A DNA stretch of 32,227 nucleotides from Rhodothermaeota bacterium MED-G12 (GCA_002457365.1 NTKP01000016.1:1-32227), one strand, 5' to 3'. Positions 1-9,951 are shown, counted from the first letter of the stretch. Notes: generated by a model not told the origin, from the sequence alone. Program-made: numbers and translations.

Positions 1-225
1 TTGGTATCTAGATTGAACATTTTGGTAATATTTTTAGACAATACAGATAGATTAAATTGATATGTTTATGTGATGAGATGAAAGTACAAAATAAAATACT
101 TATCACAAGGGTGACAGAAATTGACATAGTCTCTGATTACATTCTCTGATAACATCAATCTAAGCACAATAATCGGACTACATTAATTAGTAACTCTGAC
201 TAAGTCAACCATCAAAGCACTTTCT

Positions 226-1572
226 ATGGATTCAAGTATCTATCTATTTATACCGCTATTACTTCTACAACTGCTCACCTTCTTATACATTTGGCGATTG
301 CTTAAGGAGAATTCTGCCTTGGATTCTGACCTGTTTCATAAACCAATGCTTGAGAAATTACAATCGTATGAAAAAACGTTAAGGGATGAATTTTCTAGGA
401 TACGAACCGAGAATGCCCAAGCCGCTCAAGTTCAACGTTCCGAGCTAGAGGCAAAACTAGATAAGTTTGAAGCGACTCAAAAACAAACGGTAAGTGACCA
501 AAGTAATTTACTCCGAGACAAACTGGCCGAAGTGATTGTAAAGCAGGAAAAACTCAACGAAGATGCAGAAAAGAGAATTAAAGAGGTAAAAAAGACAGTG
601 GAAGATCAACTCAAAGAGATACGTGAGGACAATTCGAAGCGACTTGAGGAGATGCGAAAAACGGTAGATGAAAAATTAGAGGAAACCCTGCAAAAACGTT
701 TAGGTGAATCGTTTAAATTGGTATCTGAGCGCCTAGAATTAGTTCATAAAGGTCTAGGTGAGATGCAGCAACTTGCCACTGGAGTAGGGGATTTAAAGAA
801 AGTCTTAGACAATGTAAAAACCAGAGGTGTTTTAGGGGAGTACCAGTTGGAAAATATACTTGAACAGCTGCTTACACCTGATCAGTATGCTAAGAATGTG
901 GCAACCAAAAAAGATAGTCAGGGGCATGTAGAGTTTGCGGTTAAATTACCTGGTAAGAATTCAGATGAACCCGTTTGGATGCCCATAGACTCAAAATTCC
1001 CTATTCAGAGTTATGAGGTGCTCCTTAATTCGTATGAGAATGGGAATCCTAAAGAAATAGAGCAGGCTCAGAAAATACTGCTTAAGACAATAGAAGGATT
1101 TGCTAAGGATATTTCTGAGAAATATGTGAATCCGCCTTATACGACTGATTTTGCGATTTTATTTTTGCCCATTGAAAGCTTATATGCCGAAGTATTACGA
1201 CATCCAGGTCTATTTGAGTCGTTACAACGTAAATATAGAATCACCATAACCGGGCCAACTACCCTTTCTGCTTTGCTGAATAGTTTGCATATGGGTTTCC
1301 GTACGCTGCAAGTTCAACAACGAAGTAGTGAAGTGTGGAAAATTTTAGAATCGGTTAAGACGGAGTTTGGTAAGTTTGCCGCTCATCTTGAAAAAGTTGA
1401 TAGTGATTTTGCAAAAGCCCATAAATCGCTACAAACCTTACGAAGTACACGCACGAATGTATTAGAACGCAAACTACAAGATATTGCTCAACTTGAGGAA
1501 CCTATAAAGACGCTTCCGGCTGCATCAACCAGTGAGGGTTTACAGAATGAAGGTTCTTCTAAAGACCTTTGA
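226..1572 (+). CDS. rmuC: RmuC family protein (DNA recombination limiting factor)
   Basis: Membrane-anchored RmuC-family protein of 448 residues. In E. coli RmuC limits inversion between short repeats and is predicted to have a nuclease-like fold; its exact activity is not settled. One N-terminal hydrophobic segment (about residues 5-24) is followed by a long charged coiled coil (about 40-165) and then the conserved RmuC domain (about 170-430), with recognisable stretches such as KTRGVLGEYQLENIL, the WMPIDSKFP motif and the TDFAILFLPIESLYAEV region. Length is normal for the family. The ATG gives the anchor at the very N terminus, so this start is favoured. The stop codon overlaps the end of the convergent metal-cluster lipoprotein gene by 14 bases, so there is no intergenic terminator. 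No functional link to the copper genes is implied. Confidence 0.93.
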   Translation: MDSSIYLFIPLLLLQLLTFLYIWRLLKENSALDSDLFHKPMLEKLQSYEKTLRDEFSRIRTENAQAAQVQRSELEAKLDKFEATQKQTVSDQSNLLRDKLAEVIVKQEKLNEDAEKRIKEVKKTVEDQLKEIREDNSKRLEEMRKTVDEKLEETLQKRLGESFKLVSERLELVHKGLGEMQQLATGVGDLKKVLDNVKTRGVLGEYQLENILEQLLTPDQYAKNVATKKDSQGHVEFAVKLPGKNSDEPVWMPIDSKFPIQSYEVLLNSYENGNPKEIEQAQKILLKTIEGFAKDISEKYVNPPYTTDFAILFLPIESLYAEVLRHPGLFESLQRKYRITITGPTTLSALLNSLHMGFRTLQVQQRSSEVWKILESVKTEFGKFAAHLEKVDSDFAKAHKSLQTLRSTRTNVLERKLQDIAQLEEPIKTLPAASTSEGLQNEGSSKDL

Positions 1573-2911
1573 TGTAGGAAGTTCGTATGGTCGACGCTCG
1601 TTCGCCTATTTCGGTCCAAGCTACGAGCAACCCATCGCCAAAGGAGCTAAGTTGAGGGAATCCACTGCTTCTGGAAGCTTCCATATCATCTAAAATTATG
1701 GCTTGTGCGATGGATCCGTTTCGCATTACCTGCTTAATGTGCAATTTGGCTCCATCTTCGTGTCGTTCAACGTAGCTAACCCAAGCCGATTCTTCATTAT
1801 GCATCACAATGTCTACACGGCCTAAAGGCTGGTTTTCCGATAGCAAAATAGCGTCATTAAAGGTTTTTCCGTAATCATCGGAGAAGGCCAGTTTAACACG
1901 AGGAATATTATCTGCTCCGGTAAACCATAAAGCAGCTGTGACGCCGGAATGGAAAGCAAGTTGGGGGCCATTGACTGGGCAGGCTGCGATTTGCCAACCG
2001 TCATTATGCACCGTGTTAGGAGTATCCCAAACACCATTTTCATATCTAGAGACGTAGAGATCTCGTATCTCGTCACTGCTTCTATTCCGGTAGGCGGCTA
2101 TTAAACCACGGTCTGTTTTTACTAAAGATGTATTACAACAGTCACAAACGGCATTGTCGATTAGATGTGATTCAATAAGTTCACCATCCCTGCCTAATAA
2201 TGCACCTCTAAGTGTCATAGCAGTGGCTAATTTTGTATCTGACTTATTGGAATCCTTGGAATGTACGTTATGATCCATGCCACCATGATCCATGTCACCA
2301 TGATCCATGCCACCAGTATTTCGCCCGTCTAACCAGATCGCATAAAATGTAGAGCTATCCATAGGTTGCATACTTACAAATCCATGTTCTGTGTTGGTAT
2401 TATCGGTGTGGGGCACAAAAGCTGTATGTTCAAATGCTACCTGACCATTTTGACCGTTGGCCTGATCAGTTATTTGGGTCGTAAATTTATCTTGTATGGG
2501 TTGAATGGTTACGTGATAGGAATAGGGTGATCCAGGCACTTTATCTAACCAGTGAGCGGCCATAGGATTGCCGTTTAACCCAATTACGGATGGAAAATCG
2601 GCCCAGTTGACAAACCAATCATCCGATTTTGCCACGGAAGTATATGAAGACCACTGAAGGTCATCTGCGTTTTCGGTATTACTCGGCGGTGTTAAGGTAG
2701 CTATACGTAGCTCGGCTACCTCACCTATCTTGTGGATCCAACTCATGTGAACGGTACCCGTGTTATCTGTAAATAGACGCGGAAAGGTACTGTTTAGGGA
2801 ACTGGGGTTGTCAACAGATACCTGTTCTATAGATGGTTTAGAACACCCCAAAAAGCTCATTAGAAGTATATTTAATAGGGCGACTTGGCTGTAGCGTTTG
2901 AACTGTTTCAT
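1559..2911 (-). CDS. Lipoprotein with sialidase/BNR-like fold and Met/His repeats, last gene of copper cluster
   Basis: A 450-residue exported protein. Its N terminus has a hydrophobic segment ending in SFLGC, so lipidation at Cys23 is likely. The body shows repeated Trp/Asp-rich strands (for example SWIHKIGE, AIWLDGRN, SDDYGKTFND, LVAWTE) typical of BNR/exo-sialidase-like beta-propellers; SDDYGKTF resembles an Asp-box. Two features point to metal: a three-fold MDHG repeat at residues 202-215 and a CDCC motif at 256-259. I do not see a convincing sialidase active site, so enzymatic activity is not claimed. It starts 33 bases after cusB and is probably its operon partner. A short palindrome (2914-2924) lies just 5' of the ATG and includes the only GGAG that could serve as ribosome binding site. 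Role in periplasmic copper binding or sensing is inference. Confidence 0.8.
   Translation of the reverse strand: MKQFKRYSQVALLNILLMSFLGCSKPSIEQVSVDNPSSLNSTFPRLFTDNTGTVHMSWIHKIGEVAELRIATLTPPSNTENADDLQWSSYTSVAKSDDWFVNWADFPSVIGLNGNPMAAHWLDKVPGSPYSYHVTIQPIQDKFTTQITDQANGQNGQVAFEHTAFVPHTDNTNTEHGFVSMQPMDSSTFYAIWLDGRNTGGMDHGDMDHGGMDHNVHSKDSNKSDTKLATAMTLRGALLGRDGELIESHLIDNAVCDCCNTSLVKTDRGLIAAYRNRSSDEIRDLYVSRYENGVWDTPNTVHNDGWQIAACPVNGPQLAFHSGVTAALWFTGADNIPRVKLAFSDDYGKTFNDAILLSENQPLGRVDIVMHNEESAWVSYVERHEDGAKLHIKQVMRNGSIAQAIILDDMEASRSSGFPQLSSFGDGLLVAWTEIGERASTIRTSYIKGL
2272..2316 (-). repeat. 15-bp tandem repeats encoding Met-Asp-His-Gly units
   Basis: About three near-identical 15-base units (core ccatgatccatg on the plus strand) inside the lipoprotein gene. 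They encode MDHG-D, MDHG-G and MDHN on the minus strand, giving three Met/His pairs in a row. Repeated Met and His residues of this kind are common in Cu(I)/Cu(II)-binding periplasmic proteins. The units are nearly identical at DNA level, suggesting recent slippage. Confidence 0.75.
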
Positions 2912-2944
2912 AGGGAGAATCTCCGATTGTGGCTAAGTAAAAAT

Positions 2945-4726
2945 TTATATTCGTTCAATGGTCTCTCCACAACGAAGCATCATCGCTCCATAGTAGGGAT
3001 TGTTAATTTCTTGTTCTCGGCTTAACCAATAAGCACCTTTACCTTCATTTGCCATTGGACAAAATTGGACAAACAGTACATCATCACGATCAAGCCCTTT
3101 TATAAAATCAATGTAAAGTCGTGAAAATGCAACAAAAGAAGTCCGTGAAGTTGTAACATCGGTCGAGCCAGCAAGAGTTTGAGCCGTTTGGGTTAGAAGC
3201 TCTAGAGTTGAACTGCCTTCTGTTACTTCTGGTACCCAGCTTTTTATCATAGTTGATAGGTTGTTCATTTTCCCTGTAATAGCATTAAAGTCACCTGCAA
3301 TGAGTCCGTCTTTAATTTCAAGATAAAGGGCTAAGGAAGAATCTATTTCAGCACTCTGCGGTATCTTAAAGTAGGAGGTACTTCGGTTCGTGTTGGTATG
3401 AGTAGACCTCCCCATTTCTGCAGGGATATTGATGACCGTTGATGCATCGGAATGGCTGTGTTGAGCCATGTTGTCTAAGCCTTTTAATTGGGAAGCTGCG
3501 TCAATAACGAAGGTGCCCGCACTCACGATCAAATCTCCCTTATTTAAACCAGAATGAACCACCACTATTTCCCCTATTTCAGGGCCTAAATAAATAGGTC
3601 GTAACTCATAAAAAGATCCAGTATCGGTTTCCACTACTAAATACACAAAGCTACGCTCACCCGTCCATAAAACAGCAGATTTTGGGATATACATTACCTC
3701 TGACGAGTTATAAGGTACTACTAAATTACCCGATAACAATTGATTGGGGCGTAGTTTCAGATCTTCATTTTCCAATGTAATTCGCACTTTAGCAGTGAAC
3801 AGCGTTGGATCAAGTTGAGGATCGATATATTCGATCAAACCTCTCATAGCAGCTCCGTTACTATTGGCACGTACTTTATGAAATAACTTCCATTGTATTT
3901 CTTGTCCGGTCTTGAGGTAGGGAAGCTGATGTTCATAGGCATCTAACACAAGCCATACCTTACGATGATCATTGATTGAAAATAACGCCTCACCTTGATT
4001 TATATATTGCTCTGGGAGTACGTTAAGGCCATGTACATAGCCACTAGCTGGTGCCCTGAGTTCGATGTTTATCGTAGGCCTTTTTGTCTGTTTTATCTTA
4101 GAAATATCCTCTTCACTAAAACCTAAACGTTCTAGTTTAGTTTGTGCAGACTCAATCAAATTGACCCTTGAGGGATTATTTTCAATAAGTGTGAGAAATT
4201 CTTGCTGGGCGGTAATCATTTGTGGAGAGTATAGTGTAGCCACAACCTCTCCCTTTTCAACGTATGCCCCTTCAAAATTGACAAGAAGTTGATCAATCCT
4301 TCCTGCAATATAGGTTGACATTCGTACCGATTTTGTTGGATCTAGTTCTATTTTTCCAGGCAATTGTATCTCGAGATTGACTAAACCAGATTCAACTTGA
4401 ACTGTTTGTAGGCCCAGATTTTCATTCACAGAACGGCTTAGGTGTAACGAATTAGTATGTTCTAAAGCTGTTTGTGCACTATCAGGGGCAGTATTTTGGT
4501 CTAGAATTAAATCCATTCCACAAATAGGGCAATTTCCAGGTTCTGTCTGCCGTACCTCAGGGTGCATACTGCAATAATAGGTCTCAGTCGATTCCGAATG
4601 ATCATGGAGCTCAGTATCGTGAGTCTCATTTGTATTATTTGGCAAAGGCGCCTCCACTTCACCACAAGCTTGAAAAGTAAGCAAGACAAAAAAGAGCAGA
4701 TAGCCTAGGTATTTTTGTTTCTTCAT
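2945..4726 (-). CDS. cusB: CusB-type RND periplasmic adaptor with heavy-metal-binding and DUF3347-like domains
   Basis: Membrane-fusion protein of 593 residues that should link the inner-membrane RND pump to the outer-membrane channel and may pass Cu(I)/Ag(I) to it. A hydrophobic N terminus ends at Cys21 (TFQAC), a probable though non-canonical lipobox. A His-rich spacer leads to a heavy-metal-binding motif at about 50-75 (YYCSMHPEVRQTEPGNCPICGMDL). The adaptor core follows: barrel-sandwich and hairpin about 115-260 (RAPASGYVHGLNVL), beta-barrel about 260-345, membrane-proximal domain to about 415. The C-terminal 140 residues resemble DUF3347, ending in FCPMAN and a further MMLRCG with Cys586. 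The gene lies 21 bases after the pump gene and 33 before the MDHG lipoprotein. Family and metal specificity agree with the methionine triad seen in the pump. Confidence 0.92.
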   Translation of the reverse strand: MKKQKYLGYLLFFVLLTFQACGEVEAPLPNNTNETHDTELHDHSESTETYYCSMHPEVRQTEPGNCPICGMDLILDQNTAPDSAQTALEHTNSLHLSRSVNENLGLQTVQVESGLVNLEIQLPGKIELDPTKSVRMSTYIAGRIDQLLVNFEGAYVEKGEVVATLYSPQMITAQQEFLTLIENNPSRVNLIESAQTKLERLGFSEEDISKIKQTKRPTINIELRAPASGYVHGLNVLPEQYINQGEALFSINDHRKVWLVLDAYEHQLPYLKTGQEIQWKLFHKVRANSNGAAMRGLIEYIDPQLDPTLFTAKVRITLENEDLKLRPNQLLSGNLVVPYNSSEVMYIPKSAVLWTGERSFVYLVVETDTGSFYELRPIYLGPEIGEIVVVHSGLNKGDLIVSAGTFVIDAASQLKGLDNMAQHSHSDASTVINIPAEMGRSTHTNTNRSTSYFKIPQSAEIDSSLALYLEIKDGLIAGDFNAITGKMNNLSTMIKSWVPEVTEGSSTLELLTQTAQTLAGSTDVTTSRTSFVAFSRLYIDFIKGLDRDDVLFVQFCPMANEGKGAYWLSREQEINNPYYGAMMLRCGETIERI

Positions 4727-4747
4727 AAGTCTAAAGTTGAGATTATG

Positions 4748-7700
4748 TTATTTATTAAATTCTATTGATAGCGGACTCAAAACACTTTGAGCCATCATTT
4801 TGGTTAAAAATTCATTCTCCTGATGTTGGAGTAATTCTGTTTTGAGGCGTAGTTTTCTATTCAAATACTCAAAATATCTACTCAAGTCGCCTTGTTCTGC
4901 CTCAATAGCTTGTTGCTCCAAGGAAAGTAATTCGTCGATAATGGCCATTTGATCAGCTATTTTGGTTTGTTGTATTTCATTAATCTCGAGGCTAGTAATC
5001 CATCGTTCAAGTGCCGTCTTAACTTCAATTAGGTGCGCTTGAAAGCGGTAATCACTAACGGACAATTCAGATGCTTTCGATTGAATAGCGGCTCTTTTTC
5101 TCTTTTGGGTTATTGGAAGGCTAAATGAAACTTTTGCAAGAACAGCATCTTTGCCATTATTCTGAATGCCAACTTGTCCAGGCTTTTCTGCAATACTTAT
5201 ATAGTCTAGCCCGACACCAAGGCTTGGATAGCGACTCAATTCAGCTGAGTTTAGGTCCAGTTTTTTTGATTCTACGATAGCTTGTAATCTCTGTATCCCG
5301 GGACTTTTTAGCAGATGAATAGCACTAGAATCATCGCCCATGGAAGTCCCATTATGATTTGTTGAATAGGTCCATTCGGCTTGGGGATCAAAGCCATCAA
5401 ATCCATCAACTACATTACCCGAATCAACATTAGTTTCCAGCCTCTCTGGATAGATAAGTGAATCAGTAATGGGCGCATTTCGGAGCCTATTAAAATTCCG
5501 TACATGTTGAGATCTAACCAAAAAAGCCTCTTCACGCTGCTGATCGAGTGTTTTCTCTTGCAGTTCAATCTCTAAAATCTTTCTGTTGGTTGAATAGCCT
5601 TCACTATTGAAGGTAGTGAGTAGTTGAGTTAACTCATTTAAGACATCTAATTGTTGGTCTAAAAACGTAATTCTCATCGTTTCCGTGTAGATAGAAGCCC
5701 ATTCTTTATCCATTTCGAGAAAATGACGTTCAACCTCCTCAAGATACCCGAATTCCCTCGCCTCAATGAGTGCTTCAAGAGTCAATCGTTGAAGCTTCAG
5801 TGAATTAGGAAAGGGTACACTCTGGTTGATTGATATTCGGGCCGTCTGGGCACCCAAGGCTGTTTCTATAGGAGCAGCGAACACTCCGATAGAGACCGTA
5901 GGATCCATGATCCCTATAGAACGAGCTTGAAATTCTGATGTGGCAATTTCATTCCATTTTGACAATAAATTAGGATGACTACTAAGAGCTTCTAGTTTAT
6001 ACGTATTCAAGGTATTCTGCGCTTGGAGGCTAGATTCAGGTGTAATTCCAACTCCAACGATACCTAGCATACACACAATGAATAGGGCAGGGGGCGGGGT
6101 TTTCCGAGGTAAAGTCTCTTTTGAGGGAGCATAATTCTTAAATGAACTAGTAAGCTTTCGTTCTTCTCTCCAAATAAATAAGAGTGGTACTACAAAAAGT
6201 GTGATTATTTGGACAAACATGCCCCCTAATGTAGGAATAGCCATTGGAACCATGATTTCCGATCCTTTACCCATTATACTAAATAAAGGTAGCAAAGCAA
6301 AAATGGTGGTTGCGGTGGTCAACATGGTGGGTCTAATTCGTTTAGTAGCTGCTTCAACCCCTACATTTCTAAGATGTTGAATATGAGTTGCTACTAGCTC
6401 AGGCTTATTAGCCATTTGCTCCCACTCATTTTGGTTTTCTTGGTGGAACTCTTTAAATCGTTGTTGTAAATAGGTGGCCATAACAACTCCACCATCAGTA
6501 GCAATTCCAAATAAGGCTAAAAAGCCAACCCAAACGGCAATACTTAATGCAACCGCCTCAATACCCAAAAAGTCCTGCAGGCTATTAAATCCAAAGAAGG
6601 AAACACTACTAAAAAAATCACTAGCGAAGAATCCCAATAAAATAAAGCCGCCCGCCCAAGCCACGAATACTCCACTAAAAATCATCAGGCTTACAGCAGC
6701 TGACTTAAATTGGATGTATAGAATAAGAAAGATGAAGACGAGCGTTAGTGGGACGAGTACTTTAAGTCGTTTTTCAGCTCGAAGCTGGTTTTCGAAGTTG
6801 CCCTTGAAGCTTAATTGAATGCCATCAGGTATGGTAATGGTCCCTAGTGCCATCTGTTGATTTATTTCATCGTCAATTTTAGAAATGGCGTCAACATATT
6901 CGACTCCTTTGATCACATCAAATGACACGTAGGAAACTTTAAACGATTGTTCACTTTTTATAGCCTGTGGCCCCAACCGGAATGCAACCTTCGCTAACTC
7001 GTGTAATGGTACTCTTGCACCCTGAGGGGTTTCTACGCGAAGATTTTTGATACTCTCTGGACTTTGGCGCACATCTTTAGCGAATCTCAAACGAATACTA
7101 AATCGTTCTCTTCCCAAAATTACCGTCCCCGTTTCTGTACCAGCCAGGGCAATTTGAGCCCAAGATTGCGCTTCGGAAACGCTCATCCCATAACGGGCTA
7201 ATTTTTCCCGCTCCCATTCAATATCGATATATGGTTTACTGGCATTGCGCTCGGCAAATACCGTGGCAGAATTCACATAATCAAGGTTTGTCAATACTTT
7301 CTCGAGCTGTCTGCCAACTTCTTGGATCTCAGCTATATCTTCACCTTGAATTCGTATTCCAACCGGAGCTCGTAAGCCCGTTTGGAGCATTAAAAGTCTT
7401 GTTTCAATGGGTTGTAGCTTTGGCGCAGAGGTAAGTGCTGGATGTTGGGTCTGCCGGACAATTTCATTCCAAATATCATCTGGTGATTTTATGTGTTCAC
7501 GCCATTGGCGAGTTCTATTCCCTGAAGTATCATAGCTATATTCTGATTTGTAGGTGATGATGTTTTCGAACATACTAATTGGTGCGGGGTCGAGCGCTGA
7601 TTCGACTCGCCCTAATTTCCCTACCACTTTTTCAACCTCTGGAATGTCTGCAACTGCTCGATCTAAAAATTGAAGTAAGGCTACATTTTGTTCGACTCCT

Positions 7701-9874
7701 GCACTAGGTGTAGTGGTAGGCATAAACAAAAATGCCCCTTCGTCTAGACTTGGCATAAACTCAGTAGCTAAACCAGGATACTCCTGGTCAAGTGTTGACC
7801 ACCAATCTGTTTTACTTATATCCATCCCAATTGCTTGGGCTAGGGAGGTAGGAACAATACTTATTTTAGCAAAACCCAACCAAATAAAAAGGCCAAAAAG
7901 TACCAGTCCTATAGGAAGACTTATAAAGGTTTTTTTGTTAGAAAAAGACCAAGCTAACCAAGTGGGATAATAGGTGATGATCTTAAGAACACTACCTATT
8001 AGTATTAGTAATAAACCACTTATAAATATCCATTGAAGTAGTACAGAAACTTCAGGTCCAAGCGGTAGCCATGAGCGAGTCAAATATCCAAGGACTAGCA
8101 GGATAATGAGTATTAAGGAGGTATCATGAAAGTGCTTGTAATTAAGCTCATTTACGAGTTTAGTTAGTCTGCGTTCGGTAGTGACTTGTTGTATTGGATT
8201 AAGGATATATCTGAACAAAAAACTATTGATGTTGTTTTTCTGGGCGCTAAATCGTGATTCTAGCTGTCCAAATAACAGATAGGCTAAAACAGGCAAAAGA
8301 AATAAAGCAACCAAAATAGAAGCGGCTAGTACGAAAGTTTTGGTATATGCCAATGGCTGAAATAACTTACCTTCTGCATTAATCATCAAGAATACAGGAA
8401 GAAAGCTTACTATGGTAGTTGTAATAGCCGTTATAATGGCGCCTGCAACTTCTTTTGTAGCTGAAATTACAAGCTGGAGACGTTTCTCTAAAAAGTGTGA
8501 ACCACTCGAATGCTCAGGGCTTTCTTGTGCATCATTATCTTCTTGGTCAATGTGCTGGATAATGGTATCGGTCAGGATAACTCCCATATCAACTACCGTT
8601 CCTATGGCAATGGCAATTCCTGACAAAGCCACGATATTTGCATCAACCCCTCCTAACTTCATAGCAATAAAGGTCAATAAAACGGATACCGGCAGCATTA
8701 ATGAAATAAGTAAAGCAATACGTAGGCGGCGTAAAATGAGTAATACTATGGCGATAGTGATCAAAATTTGAAGCCATAAAGCGGATTCAAGAGTTAGAAT
8801 TGTTTCCTCAATTAGTTCTGAACGGTCATAAAAAGGAATAATGTTCAATTGAGATGCTTCACCCGTGGCTAAAACTCTTTTGGGTAAAGAGGGTGATAAT
8901 TCGTCGATTTTTTGTTGTACGGCTTCTATTACTTTCTTAGGATTAGCTCCATATTGAGCAACAACTACCCCGCCTACACTTTCTTTTCCTGAAACATCTA
9001 ACACACCACGTCTATCGGCTGGTCCATAGGTTATATTGGCAATATCTTTTAAGTATAGAGGCGTTTGGTCTACTACTCGTACGGGGATCCACTCTAAATC
9101 GTTTAGATCTTCGATACTGCCATTCCCACGAAGTAAATATTCTACTTGATTGTATTCAAGCGTTCGTAATCCACCTTCTGCCTGGGCTTTGTTGAGTGCA
9201 TTTAAAACATCTTTTGTACTAAGCTGATATTGTTCCAAAAGGGTGGGATGAACATCAACCTGGAATTCTTTAACAAATCCTCCAATGGAGGCAACTTCAG
9301 AAACCCCCGGAACAGAGGATAGGCTTGGTTTTATGTAGTAATCTTGGAGTGTTCGACGTTCATCCAGATCCCAGCCACCCACTTCTTCTCCTGAGTCATC
9401 CACTCCTTCTAAATAGTACCAAAATATTTGGCCCAGGCCGGTTGCGTCTGGTCCAAGGGCGGGCTTTGCGTTTTCGGGTAAAAAGCCTGATGGCAATGAG
9501 TTTATTTTTTCAATTATTCGACTTCTACTCCAGTAAAAGTCTACATCCTCGTCAAAGATTATATAGAGAGTAGAACGACCAGTTATAGATAACCCCCTAA
9601 CGTCCTTAACACCTGGAAGTGTTAAGAAATAATTGCTAAGGGGATACGTTATCTGGTCTTCAATATCCTCGGGTGATTGTCCTTTCCACTCGGTGTACAC
9701 AATTTGTTGATTTTCACCCAAATCGGGTATAGCATCTACCGGTATGCTGTCAGATTCAAACGACAGATTCCAGTTGAAAGGTGCCACCGATAAGCCCCAA
9801 AATAGCAGTAGTAAAAAGATTCCTAAGGATAATAGAGGTTGTTCTAATGCAAACCGATAATATCGATTGAACAT
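4748..9874 (-). CDS. cusA: CusA-type heavy-metal RND pump fused to a TolC-like outer-membrane factor
   Basis: A 1708-residue fusion. Residues 1 to about 1236 are an HME-RND pump; about 1290-1708 are TolC-family. Copper/silver type is supported by AIAIGTVVDMG in TM4 (Asp429, like E. coli CusA rather than the CzcA DFGxIVDG form) and by three methionines, Met718, Met768 and Met829, that line up with CusA Met573/623/672 (first spacing identical at 50). Two extra hydrophobic segments (about 586-600 and 610-632) lie before the usual TM7, and the TM9-TM10 loop is about 20 residues longer than in E. coli. A hydrophobic stretch at 1263-1285 followed by SLQAQN joins the halves and looks like an internal signal sequence, which would place the TolC part in the periplasm. 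No frameshift is visible. Similar fusions are known in Bacteroidota. It is preceded by the Cys/His-rich gene (119 bases) and followed by cusB (21 bases). Confidence 0.95.
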   Translation of the reverse strand: MFNRYYRFALEQPLLSLGIFLLLLFWGLSVAPFNWNLSFESDSIPVDAIPDLGENQQIVYTEWKGQSPEDIEDQITYPLSNYFLTLPGVKDVRGLSITGRSTLYIIFDEDVDFYWSRSRIIEKINSLPSGFLPENAKPALGPDATGLGQIFWYYLEGVDDSGEEVGGWDLDERRTLQDYYIKPSLSSVPGVSEVASIGGFVKEFQVDVHPTLLEQYQLSTKDVLNALNKAQAEGGLRTLEYNQVEYLLRGNGSIEDLNDLEWIPVRVVDQTPLYLKDIANITYGPADRRGVLDVSGKESVGGVVVAQYGANPKKVIEAVQQKIDELSPSLPKRVLATGEASQLNIIPFYDRSELIEETILTLESALWLQILITIAIVLLILRRLRIALLISLMLPVSVLLTFIAMKLGGVDANIVALSGIAIAIGTVVDMGVILTDTIIQHIDQEDNDAQESPEHSSGSHFLEKRLQLVISATKEVAGAIITAITTTIVSFLPVFLMINAEGKLFQPLAYTKTFVLAASILVALFLLPVLAYLLFGQLESRFSAQKNNINSFLFRYILNPIQQVTTERRLTKLVNELNYKHFHDTSLILIILLVLGYLTRSWLPLGPEVSVLLQWIFISGLLLILIGSVLKIITYYPTWLAWSFSNKKTFISLPIGLVLFGLFIWLGFAKISIVPTSLAQAIGMDISKTDWWSTLDQEYPGLATEFMPSLDEGAFLFMPTTTPSAGVEQNVALLQFLDRAVADIPEVEKVVGKLGRVESALDPAPISMFENIITYKSEYSYDTSGNRTRQWREHIKSPDDIWNEIVRQTQHPALTSAPKLQPIETRLLMLQTGLRAPVGIRIQGEDIAEIQEVGRQLEKVLTNLDYVNSATVFAERNASKPYIDIEWEREKLARYGMSVSEAQSWAQIALAGTETGTVILGRERFSIRLRFAKDVRQSPESIKNLRVETPQGARVPLHELAKVAFRLGPQAIKSEQSFKVSYVSFDVIKGVEYVDAISKIDDEINQQMALGTITIPDGIQLSFKGNFENQLRAEKRLKVLVPLTLVFIFLILYIQFKSAAVSLMIFSGVFVAWAGGFILLGFFASDFFSSVSFFGFNSLQDFLGIEAVALSIAVWVGFLALFGIATDGGVVMATYLQQRFKEFHQENQNEWEQMANKPELVATHIQHLRNVGVEAATKRIRPTMLTTATTIFALLPLFSIMGKGSEIMVPMAIPTLGGMFVQIITLFVVPLLFIWREERKLTSSFKNYAPSKETLPRKTPPPALFIVCMLGIVGVGITPESSLQAQNTLNTYKLEALSSHPNLLSKWNEIATSEFQARSIGIMDPTVSIGVFAAPIETALGAQTARISINQSVPFPNSLKLQRLTLEALIEAREFGYLEEVERHFLEMDKEWASIYTETMRITFLDQQLDVLNELTQLLTTFNSEGYSTNRKILEIELQEKTLDQQREEAFLVRSQHVRNFNRLRNAPITDSLIYPERLETNVDSGNVVDGFDGFDPQAEWTYSTNHNGTSMGDDSSAIHLLKSPGIQRLQAIVESKKLDLNSAELSRYPSLGVGLDYISIAEKPGQVGIQNNGKDAVLAKVSFSLPITQKRKRAAIQSKASELSVSDYRFQAHLIEVKTALERWITSLEINEIQQTKIADQMAIIDELLSLEQQAIEAEQGDLSRYFEYLNRKLRLKTELLQHQENEFLTKMMAQSVLSPLSIEFNK

Positions 9875-9951
9875 GTGTGATGTATTAGAAGTGGAACATT
9901 AAATACGTTTTGCAGGATGGGTAGAATGCTGCTAAACGCTAGGGTTCAGAA

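Noticed and set aside
1..225. Possible gene or RNA before rmuC
   Set aside because: Only short A/T-rich sequence with no open frame, no tRNA-like fold and no clear promoter.
1559..2911. True sialidase assignment for the copper-cluster lipoprotein
   Set aside because: Only propeller-like strands and one Asp-box-like motif are visible, no sialidase Arg triad or catalytic set could be traced, and the context is copper efflux.
6474..6818. 114-residue plus-strand frame opposite the CusA gene
   Set aside because: Shadow of the real minus-strand gene; low-complexity composition and no start context.
8412..8771. 119-residue plus-strand frame opposite the CusA gene
   Set aside because: It lies wholly inside cusA in the antisense frame, has no family match and reflects codon bias of the membrane-rich gene.
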